Assembly: GCA_051294375.1 (NCBI GenBank)
Contig: CM119264.1
Coordinates: 9,807,907 to 9,871,906 of the forward strand
DNA from: Paraspadella gotoi
Lineage: Eukaryota; Chaetognatha
Direction: 5' to 3'
DNA: 64,000 bases
A program made the position numbers and the translations under genes. Shown piece by piece: positions 24,562-36,783 of the stretch (positions within the stretch are counted from its first letter, which is position 1; every line of letters starts with the position of its first letter). The notes below the pieces were generated by a model that was given only the letters and a program-made list of their open reading frames with translations, had not been told where the DNA came from and did no database searches.

Positions 24562-27419
24562 GATCTTGTTTTCTAGATCTCTTGCTCTATTTCAAGGAAG
24601 GGAGAATAAAGGCAAATAAAAAGATGAGGTCAACGTGCAGCGTCTGAGAAAAGGTAGAGACTAGATAGTCGGGATATTTACAACGAAACGTAAAAAAATT
24701 GAAAGGGAAGTGGTAAATGGAAATGGAAAGTCAGGTGGAAATTAGGATTTAAAGTGGAAAAATGAAGAAAAATAAAGAATTAAGTAACAAGTAAGTATAT
24801 GGTTAAAGTTTTTAAACAAAAAATGAAACAATAGAATTAATAAATATAAATTTAACAATAATTAAAATGGAAAAAATATAACTTTAGTAAAAAATATATA
24901 TATTCAAAATAATCGTACCGCTTCTCTATTACAATTTTTAAAATGGACAAAATATAATATATATATTTGTAAAATGACAAATATATTATCGGTATCGTGT
25001 ACCGGACACACAAAGTCCCTCTTTTCCCATTCCTATTCTTAACTCACCTTCACCCTACCTCCCCTAACCCTCACTCCCCTAACCTCCCTCACCCTCCCGT
25101 TCACCCCTCCTCACCTTCGACCCAAAATGCGTTCTCTCCTCAGCCCCACTGTGGCGAAGAACTCCCCGTCTCGATCGACGTTGAAGGCGGCGTCGACGAA
25201 AGACTTGACCGACTCGAACAGTTTCGTCCGGTGAAGAAGAGGAGGCGAGATTTTTGTTGCAGTCGCAGACGTAAGGGTCGTCGAGGCTGGCGCCGTTGTA
25301 GCATGCGGCGCCCATCAGGCAGGGTCAGCTGGCGCAGTCGAACTTGAAGGAAAAGATTCCAATTCTCATTTATTGATTGTTTATTGACTGATGATCATGA
25401 ATTCATTAAATGAGAGGTGAATGATTGAATAATTTCATCGATTGATTGTTGGTCGATTAGTTATATATTCCACGGAAAGACTTTCTCCGAGTCAACCTCC
25501 AGTTTAGTGCAGTGCGGCGCCTCCTTTGTTGCCACGAATCCACGCCGACATTCGCATTCGTACTTTCGTGGATCGGCCAGTAGGGGGACTCGATCTGGCA
25601 GCGCAGTGTCCCTTTGAAGTCGCAGGGTCCTATTCCGTAGTTGAAAGCGCATTCGTTCACGTTGAGTCGCATAATTCACCTGTTATGATAGTATAATTTA
25701 TGTATAATTTATACATAAGATTAGGTGTTCCAAAATGAACCGAATCGAGCTTCGGTTAAAAAAGTTGGACAGATTTTTAACCTTTAAATCCAGTGTCTTC
25801 GCAGTTGCAAACCGGATCCCCATTGGCTACAGCGCAAGTGCCATTATTTTTACAGTGAGGAATCCCGTCGGGCGCACAGCGATCTTTGGCCTCTTCGCAC
25901 CTGGGACCCGTGAAGAGGGGGTCACAGTCGCAAAATTTTGTTCATCCCTGTGAATATAAAATGCTTTTTGTATTAAGTATTTTTCACTCAAACGTGATGA
26001 CTACTTGATGATGACTTGACTCCATCAAAAACTAACCATACTTCCTGCAGCCTATCGCGTTCGGGGAACAGACTTGCCGTAAGTCCCCTTCGCAAGGATC
26101 ATTCTCTTTGCTGCAGAATCGATTCTCCGTCCAATGACATCCAGGTCGTTCGTGAATCCGCGGCTGCAGGAGCATTTGAAGACGTTGGGTGGAAAGAGGG
26201 CATCCGTTTCGCAGGCGCCGTGGTCGCTGCAGTGGACGGATTCCTTGCAGGACTCTTTGAGGGAGATATTTGTGATTAATTAAAAGTAATAAAAATTAAT
26301 CATATTCTTTACCTCCTTCCTTAAGAATTCGCATGTCGCAATTCTGTCCACTCCATTCCATCCTCGCAAGTGCAGATGTACCTTGTATATAAGGAAATAA
26401 AACCTAGTTTGTAAATTTATAAATAAGCGACGAAAAATAATCAGTTTTGTTGTAATTTTTGAGAATTGAAACTGACAACGCTCACTGACATCTCAATGAC
26501 CTTAGTTAATCCTCTCCTAACTCACCCTCTCAGAGAGATAGGATCGAGCAGGGATGTAGTGGTCCATCGCACGCAACCGTCTGGTCGCGAGCCTCCGAAA
26601 TCATCACCATAGAGACAAGGATTACGCGCGCAGCCGTCCACCACGATCTCGCACGTGATCCCGCGCGTGCCAGGGGGGCAGCTTGAGGAGAAAGTGGAGG
26701 GGGAATGGAGACAATATCGAGAAAGTAAAAATTTAATGCTCGTTTATAACGCACAGTTCATGCATTTCACTTTGGCAGAAAAAGCGGGAAAATCCGAGAC
26801 GAAATCTTGTAGGTCAAACGAAAATTGGGGGTCAAGGGCGGAAAAGGCGGCGCGTGAGGGATTTTAGGGGATTTTGTTTTGCGACGGAGATGAAATTTGA
26901 AATCTTTTCTTTTTTCATTATTGGAAAGGAAGTAATTAAATGTTTATTGATATATACGGTAAAAGAAAAGGATTGATTAAAGAGTCACTACTTTTCCTTT
27001 AGATTAATGAATTAAACAAGAAACATTCATAAATATCATAAATTTTTTTTTTTCTTTTTCAAAAACAGTAAATAACTCTAAGCCAACAAATTTAAATAAA
27101 ATAAACAAACATTCTCCCCGCTCTAAAACCATACCGGCACGTAAACCCCAAAGGCGCGGTCTCCGACTTTCGTTCGTTGACACAAACGCCGCCGTGGAGG
27201 CACGGGCAGAGGTCGGCGTCCCACGCGCAAGCGACGCACTCGTCCACGTCGTCTGCGCAGTCGAATCCGTCCAAAATCGCGTGCACGCGCACGTCATCAG
27301 GCCCGGGGCCACGTTGAGGAGGTGCCTTGGTTTCTGGGTGGAGATGAAGAGGAAGAGGAAGGGAGGATCAGGGGCCGGCGACTGAGATGGCAGGGTCTCC
27401 TTTTTATCATTCATTTTTT

Positions 27420-27545
27420 TTCTTTCTTCTTTCTTTCTTTCTTTCTTTCTTTCTTTTTCTTTCTTTTCTTTCTTCTTTCTTTTTTCATTTTTATTCTGTG
27501 TTTTTCTTTGTCTTCTTTTCATTCTGTTCTTCTCATGTCTTTTTT

Positions 27546-27586
<41 letters not shown>

Positions 27587-27640
27587 TTTCTTTCTTTCTT
27601 TCTTTCTTTTCTTTCTTTCTTCTTTTTTGCTTTCCTTCTC
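27420..27640. repeat. CTTT tetranucleotide tract
   Basis: Intron 3 microsatellite of the inverted gene copy, the counterpart of 7877-8102. Long Phe/Leu/Ser frames through it are not genes. Confidence 0.92.
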
Positions 27641-28147
27641 TAATTCTCTCTTTTTATGTTTTTTTTTCTTACTTGCATGGCGGCGAACCCTTCTTATCTC
27701 GGATCAGACACATATTCTGCGGGTTATTACAAACCGTTGTCCCTCGGTCGGCATGGCTTCCACGTGTTGCCAGGGGTAACGCGTCTCCCATCCGTAATCG
27801 CAGACGCAGTAGTAGGAGACGCCCGTGGTTGACAATGGCCATGGTGGTGGCGTCGTCTCCTTCCGCGCCCCTCTTTGGCGTGAACAAAAATGAGTGTTCC
27901 GGGTGACAGGGGGAGTGGCGAAATTGGCTGCAGTCCATGGACGGCTGGACGATCGCGGAAGTCTGCATAAAAAGTTTGTATTGAACCCCCCATCATCAAA
28001 GCATTCGGCAGTTGCAGAGTCACTGAATCATTGAAAAAATGAGTTTCTTGGCCTGTGGACACCAAACGCCCTCAACATTCTTCATCGGTTGCGCGACGGT
28101 TTTTAGGCGCGAAATTGCTTGTTTACCGTCGCCGCTTGGGGAGTCTG

Positions 28148-28180
28148 CCAGAGAGAGAGAGAGAGGGAGAGAGAGAGAGG

Positions 28181-28240
<60 letters not shown>
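28148..28240. repeat. GA microsatellite
   Basis: Interrupted (GA)n in intron 2 of the inverted copy, the counterpart of 7250-7351. Confidence 0.9.
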
Positions 28241-28241
<1 letters not shown>

Positions 28242-29970
28242 CGTGCTCGTTTCTTTGCTTAGGTGAAGGAAAAATATGTTATCCTCAGCTTTTTTTTTTT
28301 TGAAAGGGAACGAGAAGAAAAAAACAACTTGGCTTTTTTGTCAACCAACGTCGCTTTGAAAAGATCAAAGAGTCAAAGAGAGACTAGAAAGTTTTATTGT
28401 TCGTCAGTTTTGAGGTCAAGAGGTGACGAGAAAAAATGTCAAGAAGTAACTAGTGGCTCGGGTCATACTAGAGAGTCCTTTCTTGAAAGTGCAAAAAATT
28501 ATCATCATAAGTACAAAACGAGACGTTTAATATTTATCATAAAATTTTAACTAGTTATTTTTCAGCGATAACGAAGCTGGCTTATGATAACGATTAACAA
28601 GACTTGATACGGTATTATCGCCGATGTTCTGTTTTATATTGTTTTGTGGAATCATTATTGTAACTGACTGTGTTGATGAGCATTCACGATTTTTTTTTCA
28701 GAAGTCGACGATGAGACTCGCCTCGAATCGTCGACAAACTTAAGGTGAAAGAAATAAAAGAAAGATTATTATAACGCGCGATGACCAGCATTTATGACTT
28801 CGATAAACAACTGCGAATTCAAAACAGTAAGCGATATTTAACTTTTAAATATTTACCTTTGGAATACGAAGAAGAAAATAAAACGGTTAAAATAATACGT
28901 TTGATTTCATTTTACTACGTCGCTTGCAAATCTTTGGAACCAATGAAATATTTCTAAAAAAATTTAGTAAATATAGTTAGAATATAATAATAATTTAAAT
29001 TATAAAAGAGAAATGAACATTAAAATATAAAAAAAATTTAATAATGTCTATTGACAACAGAAAACAGGAAAACATGAATTTACTCGTTAAAAAAATTATT
29101 TCCAAATTTAGCGGGAAATGTAAATAAAAAAGTTTGTTTATCGTCAGCGATTAAACTGACCCGAACCTACCCCGGTACTCACCCGAGCGAGGAGAGCCTT
29201 TGGTCTTAAGTCTATATCCGCTCGCGTCACCGCCTCTCCTCTATATATTATTGGAGTGTTTTACGACGTGTCTAGATTTAAAAAATTACTCATCTTTATA
29301 CATAATATGTATATTTCGGTTTCATGAAATTCCGAAAATATATGTCTTTCTGTATTTTATGCTCCGTTTTTCTGATATTGTCGTCTGTGACGGGCCGTTG
29401 ACGGCTTGCTATTATTTGAAATAAAATAACTTTAAATCTTTTAATATTTTTAATTTTACTTATCTCTTTTATATTTCAAATATTCCTCTAATTTATTTTC
29501 TCTACCTATCTCATAACAGAAATTTACTTCAATTGGATAGTACAAATTTAATACAATTGTCACATTGTTTTAACCATATTTCTGTTTGCCCAAGTTAATT
29601 TCAAATCGAATTCTCTTTTTTTTTTTTTTTTTAAGGAATTTATAACTTTTTTTCATCGTCATCGTCGTCGTCGTCGTCGTCATTAGCATTTTTTCCGGAG
29701 GCTTTTGAGTGTTCGTTGATATTCCCTTTTAATTCAATATTTGCCCCCCGCGACCTTCGTGACTAGAGAGGGTGAGAGAGGGGAGGGAAATTAATTGGGG
29801 GCATGAGGAGAGGAAATCCGTTTAAAACGGTAATGTGGAGACTGAAGAAAATTAAGAGGAAATAAAAGAGTAAAGAAAGTATATTTAATATAAGCGATTT
29901 TAGTTAGAGAAAAACAGGAAAAAGAAAAAAAAGAAGAGAAATTGTAAAAGTAAAAGGATTTGAGTGGAAT

Positions 29971-30172
29971 TTGAAGAGAATTACGAAATTAATATTTATT
30001 TACGTTATAATTTTTTTGTACGTTAGAAAAAAGTAGAAGGAAAGGGAAAAGGAAAAAGTCGGAAAGGGGGAATCTGACGAGTTCAGAGAGAGAGAGAGAG
30101 AGAGAGAGAGGAATTCTAGGATAGAGTGAAATCGAAAGGATACGGAGAGAGAGAGAGAGAGAAGAGGACGAG

Positions 30173-30209
<37 letters not shown>

Positions 30210-30225
30210 CTCTCTTCTTTTTATG
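29971..30225 (+). repeat. block D, copy 2 of an exact direct duplicate
   Basis: Matches 5249-5505 by eye without a difference, GA tract lengths included, then diverges after ATCTCTCTTCTTTTT. It sits directly at the outer end of arm A'. Confidence 0.85.
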
Positions 30226-30919
30226 AAATGGTCAAATACTGTGGCTAAATTATTTGTTATATAAACTTCATATTTTTTGCCCAGTAGTACAGCTTGCTTA
30301 ATTTCTTAGTTATGTGCTCATTAATGGCATAGTCGAATTTCAAAAAAGCAATTTTTTTTGCATTTGAAAAAGACCTTTCTGTTATATGATAAATTTTATG
30401 AAGAAAAATGAAATATTTAAAAATTTTGGTTCATCTTACAGATATCGACATTAGACTAAGTGTCTGAACAATCTGAATGTCAAAAGCTTATTTATAATAA
30501 CATTAAGAACCTTTTTTATTTTATAGTTTTTCTAGTTAAAACCTATAAAAAATAAAAATTTCAGCATTAAAAATATATTGCAAAAGAACAATGATCTGGC
30601 AAGAGCCTGTTGCCTAGCTAAACCTTGAAACATATTAATAACAAATTTTTTGCCTGTTCCAAAGTCATTATACTAATTAATGAATGTAAAAGAAATTAAA
30701 ATATTAATCACAATTTTTTTTTCACAATGAGTTTGAAATTGAATAATCAAATAAGATGTTATGATGTAAAGTATTCTCAACTTATTACTTGTCATAAACA
30801 TTAACGTCAGGGAATTTTTTAACTAATGAAATAATCAAATACCAATCATATTTAGTTATTTAAGAGTAATAACAAATCTTTTCATTTCACTCCGATTTGA
30901 AATCCGTGTATATTAAGTA
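30226..30919. other. AT-rich spacer downstream of NAT
   Basis: No coding potential or recognisable repeat seen. Confidence 0.5.
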
Positions 30920-31984
30920 TTATTCACCATCTCTTTCCCACCCAATCTTAGCACAATTTTCAATAAAACTTAAATACTCGAGATTGTCACAAAAATCGTC
31001 GGTGAGGAGCGGAAATTCCTTGTGGAAGGCGGCGACGTGCTCTTCCTCCGACGTCGCTTCCGTCAATTCTGCAATAGACCCGTCGTCGTGTAACCGCAGA
31101 CGTTTGTTTCGCGAGAACATGACGAATCGATGCGACCGTCGACCGAAACCGGACACGACGCACTGCTGCAAGACGCAGCTGACGAGCTCTTGGTCCCGGG
31201 CGCATCGATCGCGTTCGATCGCTTCCGCAGAGCAAGTGCTCGGAAAGATCTGATAGGGCAACCAGGAACCTTCTTGAACGTCGAGCAACTGCGGGATCCC
31301 GAGGGAAAGGAGAGGGTTCTTGGAGACGAAATTGACGAGCGCGTTCCGTTGGCCAATGGAGTCCGTCAACGCACTTCCTCTTTCGACCATCTTTGTCGAA
31401 AATTTAAGTTTCGAATTTTTAACAAAATTTTTGAGATTTTGGGCGCCGACGAATTGGTATCGAGAAATGCCGTCGTCGTGCTGCGGCGACGCCGCGTTGG
31501 CGGCGTCAAGATCGATCGCGACGGCCTTCATCATCGGCAGCGTCGATCCGGCGTCGCAGTAGACGAAGCTGCCAGGGACAAAGTCGCCGTCGACGCGGAC
31601 GGCCACGTGACGCGCGGCCGGAATGAGACGAGTCGCCGACCCGGGATAACCCATGATTATTCCGGCGTCGAAGCCGAGAGACCGTAATAGATCGTGCAAG
31701 TAAAAGTTAATGTAGCCGCAGACGCCGCCACGCCCGCTCACGATCTCCCGCTCGACTACCTCTGGCGTCAAAGGGGGCAGTTGACCGCCCGTTCTTTTGA
31801 TGTACGAGGCGTAATGGACGGTGTTGAAAGGGACGTTCAGGCGGAAAGCTTGGATGAGCGAATCAAGGAAGGCAAACGGATCGTTTCGACATTGATTTTC
31901 AAAGTTGTCCAGTTGAAGTGTTTCCGTCAGAAAACGAATTTTAGTGCCAGAAATATTAAATTTGGCAATGTTTAAACGAAACAT
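30920..31984 (-). CDS. arylamine N-acetyltransferase
   Basis: A single uninterrupted frame of 354 residues with the NAT fold signature. The enzyme family transfers acetyl from acetyl-CoA to arylamines, hydrazines or related amines through a Cys-His-Asp triad. All three are in place: Cys89 in SGRGGVCGYINFYLHDLL, His126 in RHVAVRV, and Asp144 in VYCDAGST. The family's PFN motif before the first helix (VPFNTVHY, about 51-58) is also present. Two oddities: the usual Glu two residues after the catalytic Cys is Tyr (C-G-Y-I-N), and the DVGFG-type motif is DAGST. The length exceeds the usual 270-300, with extra sequence around 150-210. The gene has no introns and lies antisense in an intron of the EGF-LG-FTP gene, like the 3' fragment at 16503-16722. 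I give no symbol because NAT paralogues cannot be told apart here. Confidence 0.88.
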   Translation of the reverse strand: MFRLNIAKFNISGTKIRFLTETLQLDNFENQCRNDPFAFLDSLIQAFRLNVPFNTVHYASYIKRTGGQLPPLTPEVVEREIVSGRGGVCGYINFYLHDLLRSLGFDAGIIMGYPGSATRLIPAARHVAVRVDGDFVPGSFVYCDAGSTLPMMKAVAIDLDAANAASPQHDDGISRYQFVGAQNLKNFVKNSKLKFSTKMVERGSALTDSIGQRNALVNFVSKNPLLSLGIPQLLDVQEGSWLPYQIFPSTCSAEAIERDRCARDQELVSCVLQQCVVSGFGRRSHRFVMFSRNKRLRLHDDGSIAELTEATSEEEHVAAFHKEFPLLTDDFCDNLEYLSFIENCAKIGWERDGE

Positions 31985-33469
31985 CTTTGTAAAAAATATT
32001 TTATGTGTGTATTTTGGATCTTGTTACAAGCGTTTTGTTATTTTTCTTACGTGTTTTGGAAGCAAGGTACCAGGTGAACCATAACAATTATCGCGAAAGA
32101 AAATGATTTTGGTTCATTTTTAGATTCTACAGTAGAGTGATGTGAAAATGATAAAATTTTAGAAAATTAAAATTTAGCATATAAAACATGAAAATAAAAA
32201 AAAAACTTTTGTAAATTTATTTTAAAATTTTATACGTTGGTGGGCACCAGTGAGCTATATTTATATATAGTATTAAGTATATAATAGGCTAAAATTTCAA
32301 ATTGCAAATTTTAAAATTTTAAGATCGGATTTGGATTCCTTACAAAAAGTTAACATAAGAAAGTATAATTCTTTTTTAAAAATTATTTCATTAAGTTGGT
32401 TAAAAATGTAAAAAAATTATATTTAAGATGCCAATTTTTATTTTCTGGTTTAAAAATATAGTTTTTTTTTATAGTTTTAACCTACTTAATGACATAATTT
32501 TTAAAAAAGATTTATAGTTTCTTTTAATAACTTTTAACGAGGAATCCTAATCTGTTCTCAGAATTAAAAAAAAAAACATTTTAAAATTTTGACATTATAT
32601 AAGGGTAGTACTAAATACAAAATAAGCTGACTGGGCTACTATATTTGTAAAAAAAGAAAAATAACTACAGATTAGTATTTACTAATATGATAGTTTTCAA
32701 GATATAACTGCTAAATTTTGATTCCAAACTTTCACTTCACCCTATTCTACAGGTTTTATTATGTGATACTTTTCAATAGTTTTTTTTTTTTAGAACAATG
32801 AAAAAAAAAAGTTTTATCTTTTGAATGGTTTAGGCTTAACGTATCGAAGGTTAATAAGTTTTCGGTTATCCAGATTACGTGTTATAGGGACAGAAATTAT
32901 GTAGCTACTGAGGATCTAAAATTTTTAGCTAATCATATATTTTGAGAGGGAGGAGACGAACCCTGAGTAACTTTGGTGCTCTAAATTAGAGAGAAAAATA
33001 CCGGATCAAAAAACAAGTTTTTATACTTAAAAGTTTAGTGACCCTAAAAGAATTTAGGTTAGGCTTTTTGCTAATTCGAACTTAAGGGAACCCAGTNNNN
33101 NNNNNNGTCCCCTTAAAAAAGTAAAGAAATATTTTGTACTTAAAAAAAAAAGAAAGAACGAGAACAGTGAACAAAAGGGGAAAAAAATTAAAGAAAGAAA
33201 GAAAAAAGTAATAAAAGAAATGGAGTAAGAAATTTATCGAGAGAAAACCGAAAATAAATTTTTAAAAATAAAAATAAATATAAAAAATAATTTGATGTAA
33301 AAATAAAAAAGGAAAATGAAGCAAGAAAAAAATTATAAAAGGAACAGAGCAAATTAGAAAAAAGGAGTATTACGGGGGAAAATGTAAAAACTCACAAACT
33401 ACAATCCCGATACATGTGAACTACCACTTTAAATATAGAATAGACAACAGGATGCCTTAAGTGTCTAGC
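31985..33469. other. AT-rich intronic DNA
   Basis: No gene seen. Poly-A/T runs are frequent. Bases 33120-33400 are A-rich with GAAA words and look like a microsatellite flank. A 10-N gap lies at 33097-33106. Confidence 0.5.
33097..33106. other. assembly gap (10 N)
   Basis: A run of 10 N between the NAT contig and the laminin-G-like exons. Confidence 0.99.
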
Positions 33470-35080
33470 CTGTTGTAAAAATTACACACCGGCTTGCGCT
33501 TGTAAAACTGAAAAAAAATAATACGCATATTTATGAACATGTTAATTAATGAAAATTGAGGTGTTGTGGTTAAGAACAGTTCCAAAACGTAGCATTTAAC
33601 GATCGATAGTCTTTTCTTTTTCTATTTTCAATGTACAATTTATTACGTTTTTGAGAGAATTTATATTTATACACATGTTCTTTTCAGCGAACTCAACGGT
33701 CACATCTTCTCTCTCTACGACAACGAAACCTTTCGCCCTCTGCTGGAACTGAAGCTCCAGCACAACCGGACGATCCTTTCTCGGCGCCGGGATCAGTTTT
33801 GGCGCCGGAAATCGTTTTCCCTCAGGTCTAGTCGAGTTAATCATGATAGTCTATGATTGAACTGCAGCTTTGAGAATTATATATTATAAATTAATTATTA
33901 CATTATTTCAATAAAATTATCAAATTAAACAGAACAAAATCGGCATCTGGCGTTTCTCCGCTTGCTGTACAACCGGCGTCGTTCGAAGGTCACCGTTTAC
34001 TTAGACGCCATTCGATTAAGTCCCGACCTGACTTTGCGGGTAAGGGGATGGTTCGTGGTCACATCACTGGTCACATCAGTGGGGAAGATTTGTTTGCTTA
34101 ATTAATTATAAACGTTCCGATAATAACCATCTCTCCAATTTTTTCCTATTCATCGCAGAAAGATAGACGGCGGACGCTTCCGCGGAATGTTCAACGCAAT
34201 AGTCTTCGGAAGTGATGGAGAACGTCAGTTACCATTTTTATCTCTACTTACATATACAGATTATATAATATATATATGTATATTATGTAACTAAAACGAC
34301 GTTGTTTAGTTAATAGATTAAATTAGATAAATATCAAGTCTCTAAAATCAAACAGGAATCGTTCGTTGTTCGTCCGATAGCGATTGCTCCGCCTTCATTC
34401 CCGATTCATTTGCCAAATCGAATGTGCGATCGAAAGTCAGGAAAATGCAAAGGAAAGTTATAATCTTAAAATGTTCGGATAAGTTAAACAATGAAAATCA
34501 AATTACAGTAAATGTTATGGGTAAAGGCCTGGATTTAGTACAATTTCCTTAATTTTTCTTCTCTTGCTTCTCACCAAGAGAGAACGAGATGTCAATCGGT
34601 TTCCCGAAAAGTGGTCCGCCTTTGTGATGAAGATCATCCGGTTTGTGTCACGGATGAAGCCGGAAGTGGAACGAGAAGTGGAACCGGAACTGTAATTAGA
34701 GCCGGATTTTATGCGCGGATGTTGAACGCAGAGAAACGACGAAAGTCTCGGGAGAAAACGGACTCTGTTATGGTATCGCTTTAAGATTGTATTTGATTTA
34801 TATTTTCCCTCATTATATTACATTTTTATTTTAAATTTTATTTTTGAGAATGTCTCTCCGACTCCGATTGCCATCGACGTGGGGTCAAAAACTGCGCTGC
34901 GATTCCCCTCTCACGTCAGTGCACCTCCAAAGGTCAGAATAATGAGATGAGATCTTATAAAAAAAAAGAAATTGAAAGTAAAAATATCAAAAACAACCAA
35001 ATCACCTGTCTTATGACGAAACCATGAAAACGCTTTTGCCAAAGGTGGGAAACGAGATTAATATCGAAAGAGCTTCCTAA
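33470..35080 (+). repeat. inverted-repeat block B (partner 12455-13900 plus 16216-16440)
   Basis: Plus-strand counterpart of B'. Similarity is high over the exons and adjacent introns (33676-35080) and lower over 33470-33660, where shared words such as AATTGTACATTG and GTGTGTAATTTTT still align in order. Confidence 0.78.
33688..34790 (+). CDS. laminin-G-like exons 12-15 of EGF-LG-FTP gene
   Basis: Exon 12 (33688-33825, acceptor TTCTTTTCAG, donor GTCTAG) continues exon 11 in phase and reads NELNGHIFSLYDNETFRPLL. Exon 13 (33933-34039, donor GTAAGG) contains a KIGIWRF start and a VTVYLD-like strand, the pattern expected of a laminin-G/concanavalin-like sheet. Exon 14 (34159 to about 34220) reads KIDGGRFRGMFNAIVFGSD, resembling the family's GxFxGxxxxxxxF strand. 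Exon 15 (34579-34790) is doubtful; it contains CVTDEAGSGT. Exon 13 needs at least one indel to stay open, so one frame cannot be written through all four. The extracellular domain likely binds glycans or partner proteins; the class is inferred from strand pattern only. Confidence 0.6.
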
Positions 35081-35585
35081 TAAAAATTCTTGTCAAAAAG
35101 GAAATCGAAAATTTGTCTTTTGCTTTTCTTTTTCTCTTTTATTTTCCGCAGATGTTGAAAACCGAAAAAGAAGATGAGACAGAGATTATATTCATTTCTC
35201 TTTCGATTCATTTCTTCAGGGGAAAAAATGAAACATGAAAGAAAGAAATGAAAAACATAAAAAAATTGAAGTTAAAAAAAAAAAGAAAAAAAAGAACAAC
35301 CAAAAAAAATAAAGAAAAGAAATCGCGTTGATTGGATATCGGAAAATTTGGGCGACAAAAAGGCGGACAGAAAAAAAGTAGAACCGATAATCCGTCTCTT
35401 GTTTTCCTTGATTTTTATGGGTTTCTGTTTTTTTGGTTTTTTTTGTTGTTTTTTTGCCAATTTTTGGTCCTGCTGATTATTGAAAAAAACTTATGTACCT
35501 CCACAAATCGAAGTTATATATAGGTCTCTTTCTTTCTATGCCCTCTTCCTCTACCTCCCCTCGTCCTCTTTCTCCATCCCTTCAG
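35081..35585. other. intron before first fucolectin-like exon
   Basis: A/T-rich with homopolymer runs, ending in a pyrimidine tract (35520-35585) before the acceptor. No gene content. Confidence 0.55.
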
Positions 35586-36223
35586 CCAATCTCCTCTCAA
35601 CCTCGGCTATCACCCCCACCTCGCTCGGCCGCATGGGACTTCAAGACCCCCTCCGTCTCATCGACGGGGCATTGGGCGACGACGACGACGAAGACTCCCG
35701 TCGCGCTTGCTTCTCCACGGCGCTGGAAGACGGTCCGTGGGTGAGGGCGGACTTGGGGGCCGAGGCGGTGGTGTTCGGCGTCACCCTCGTCGGTCTGGAG
35801 GACGAGTCGACGCCGCTCAGGGTTAAAGTGGGCGTGGACGACGTCTTTGTCGGTGAGGAAGGAAGGGAAGGAAGGAAAGGAAAGAAAAGAAGGAAAGCAA
35901 TGAAGGAAGGAAGAAGGAAGGAAAAAAGAAAATAGAAAATAATGGTACGAATAAACGTTACCAAAAATATTTTAAAAAACTAAAACAAATTTTTAAAAAT
36001 ATAAATTATAAAACTTAAAAAAACAGACGAAAAAAAAACTGTAAATTATCGTAACCCCGTCAAGGAAACGCGGCAAAAAATTGCGGCTCAGATGTCGTCT
36101 ACGCTGAACCCACTTTGTACGTGGCCTGCGGTTCTCCCTTGACCGGACGGTACGTGTGGCTCTTTAACCCTTTTGCCAAAAAGAGACTCTCCTTGTGCGA
36201 ACTCAAAATTCACGCCTCCACGG
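35586..36223 (+). CDS. fucolectin-like F5/8C (FTP) domain, two exons
   Basis: Exons 35586-35852 (acceptor CTTCAG, donor GTGAGG) and 36065-36223 (acceptor GTCAAG, donor GTGAGT) join in phase. The domain runs in the order known for fucolectin/tachylectin-type F5/8C lectins: NLLSTSAIT, a LIDG calcium-site-like segment, CFST, PWVRADLG (family PWWxVDLG), then CGSDVVYAEP, CGSPLTGRYVWLFNP and LSLCELKIH. Members bind carbohydrate, often fucose, at the cell surface or in secretions. It follows the laminin-G-like exons on the same strand and is continued in phase by 36784-37382. Whether the glycan-binding His/Arg residues are conserved cannot be judged by eye. Confidence 0.75.
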
Positions 36224-36364
36224 GTGAGTTTCTCTCTACCATCCCATTTCCAGTGTCTTCAATGTAACGATGTAATGTGCTGCCCCGAAAATGGATTGAC
36301 TAATATTCATAAAAGATTTGAGGCCTTAGAAAGTACTAAAACTAAATGAATTATTTTAATTAAA

Positions 36365-36374
36365 NNNNNNNNNN
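36365..36374. other. assembly gap (10 N) inside an intron
   Basis: A run of 10 N between the two fucolectin-like domains. The flanking 36224-36783 is otherwise an intron with no gene content, containing a GC-rich patch at 36430-36540. Confidence 0.99.
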
Positions 36375-36783
36375 CGCGTTGTAGTGATTTTGTTGAGAAA
36401 ATATTCGCGAGTACCGCAGTTTGTATTTATAAGCAAAGCGAGATGGGACGCCATGTTGCGCTGAAATTCCATTACATCCGTCGCACCATGGTGTCGGCGC
36501 GAGACGGATCGAGCGAAGCAATATGCAGTATTAGGCGCTTAAAATTTAAACGCGTGTACATGACGTGATTTAACCAAAGTAAACAAACGATAAACTTTAA
36601 ACGAGAGTTCGTTCAGAAACGACGCGGAGAATTTTCCCTCGACTGTCATTTAAATTTCGAACGACGGAACTTCGAGCAAACGTTTTCTCTCCGTCTGTTG
36701 TCTCGTGGCAAAAAATATTTTTCTCTTATTTAGCTTCGTTTTGAAAAGTTTATGTTTTTGTATCAACGCTGACACCCTTCCAG

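Larger units (their letters stand above)
25119..28910 (-). pseudogene. minus-strand copy of EGF exons 1-10 with frame breaks
   Basis: Counterparts of all ten exons occur in order: about 28910-28857, 28740-28669, 27965-27669, 27335-27130, 26690-26520, 26385-26318, 26260-26035, 25945-25780, 25680-25490 and 25345-25119. Compared with the plus-strand copy, exon 1 has an extra A that makes an early stop, exon 2 lost the first G of its donor, exon 3 reads FLFTPKRGAEG instead of FCVLAKEGAEG through paired indels, and exons 5, 8, 9 and 10 carry further single-base changes. Most changes are in homopolymers, typical of uncorrected long reads. A decaying paralogue is the alternative; both fit the sequence. 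Confidence 0.65.
24985..29971 (-). repeat. inverted-repeat arm A' (partner 5507-10540)
   Basis: Reverse complement of arm A, collinear over about 5 kb including promoter, introns, microsatellites and exons 1-10. The outer end at 29971 abuts block D in the same orientation as at 5249, not inverted as a simple palindrome would require. Confidence 0.88.

Noticed and set aside
31130-31687. 185-codon plus-strand frame
   Set aside because: It is the complement of the NAT coding sequence, whose minus frame has the full catalytic motif set.
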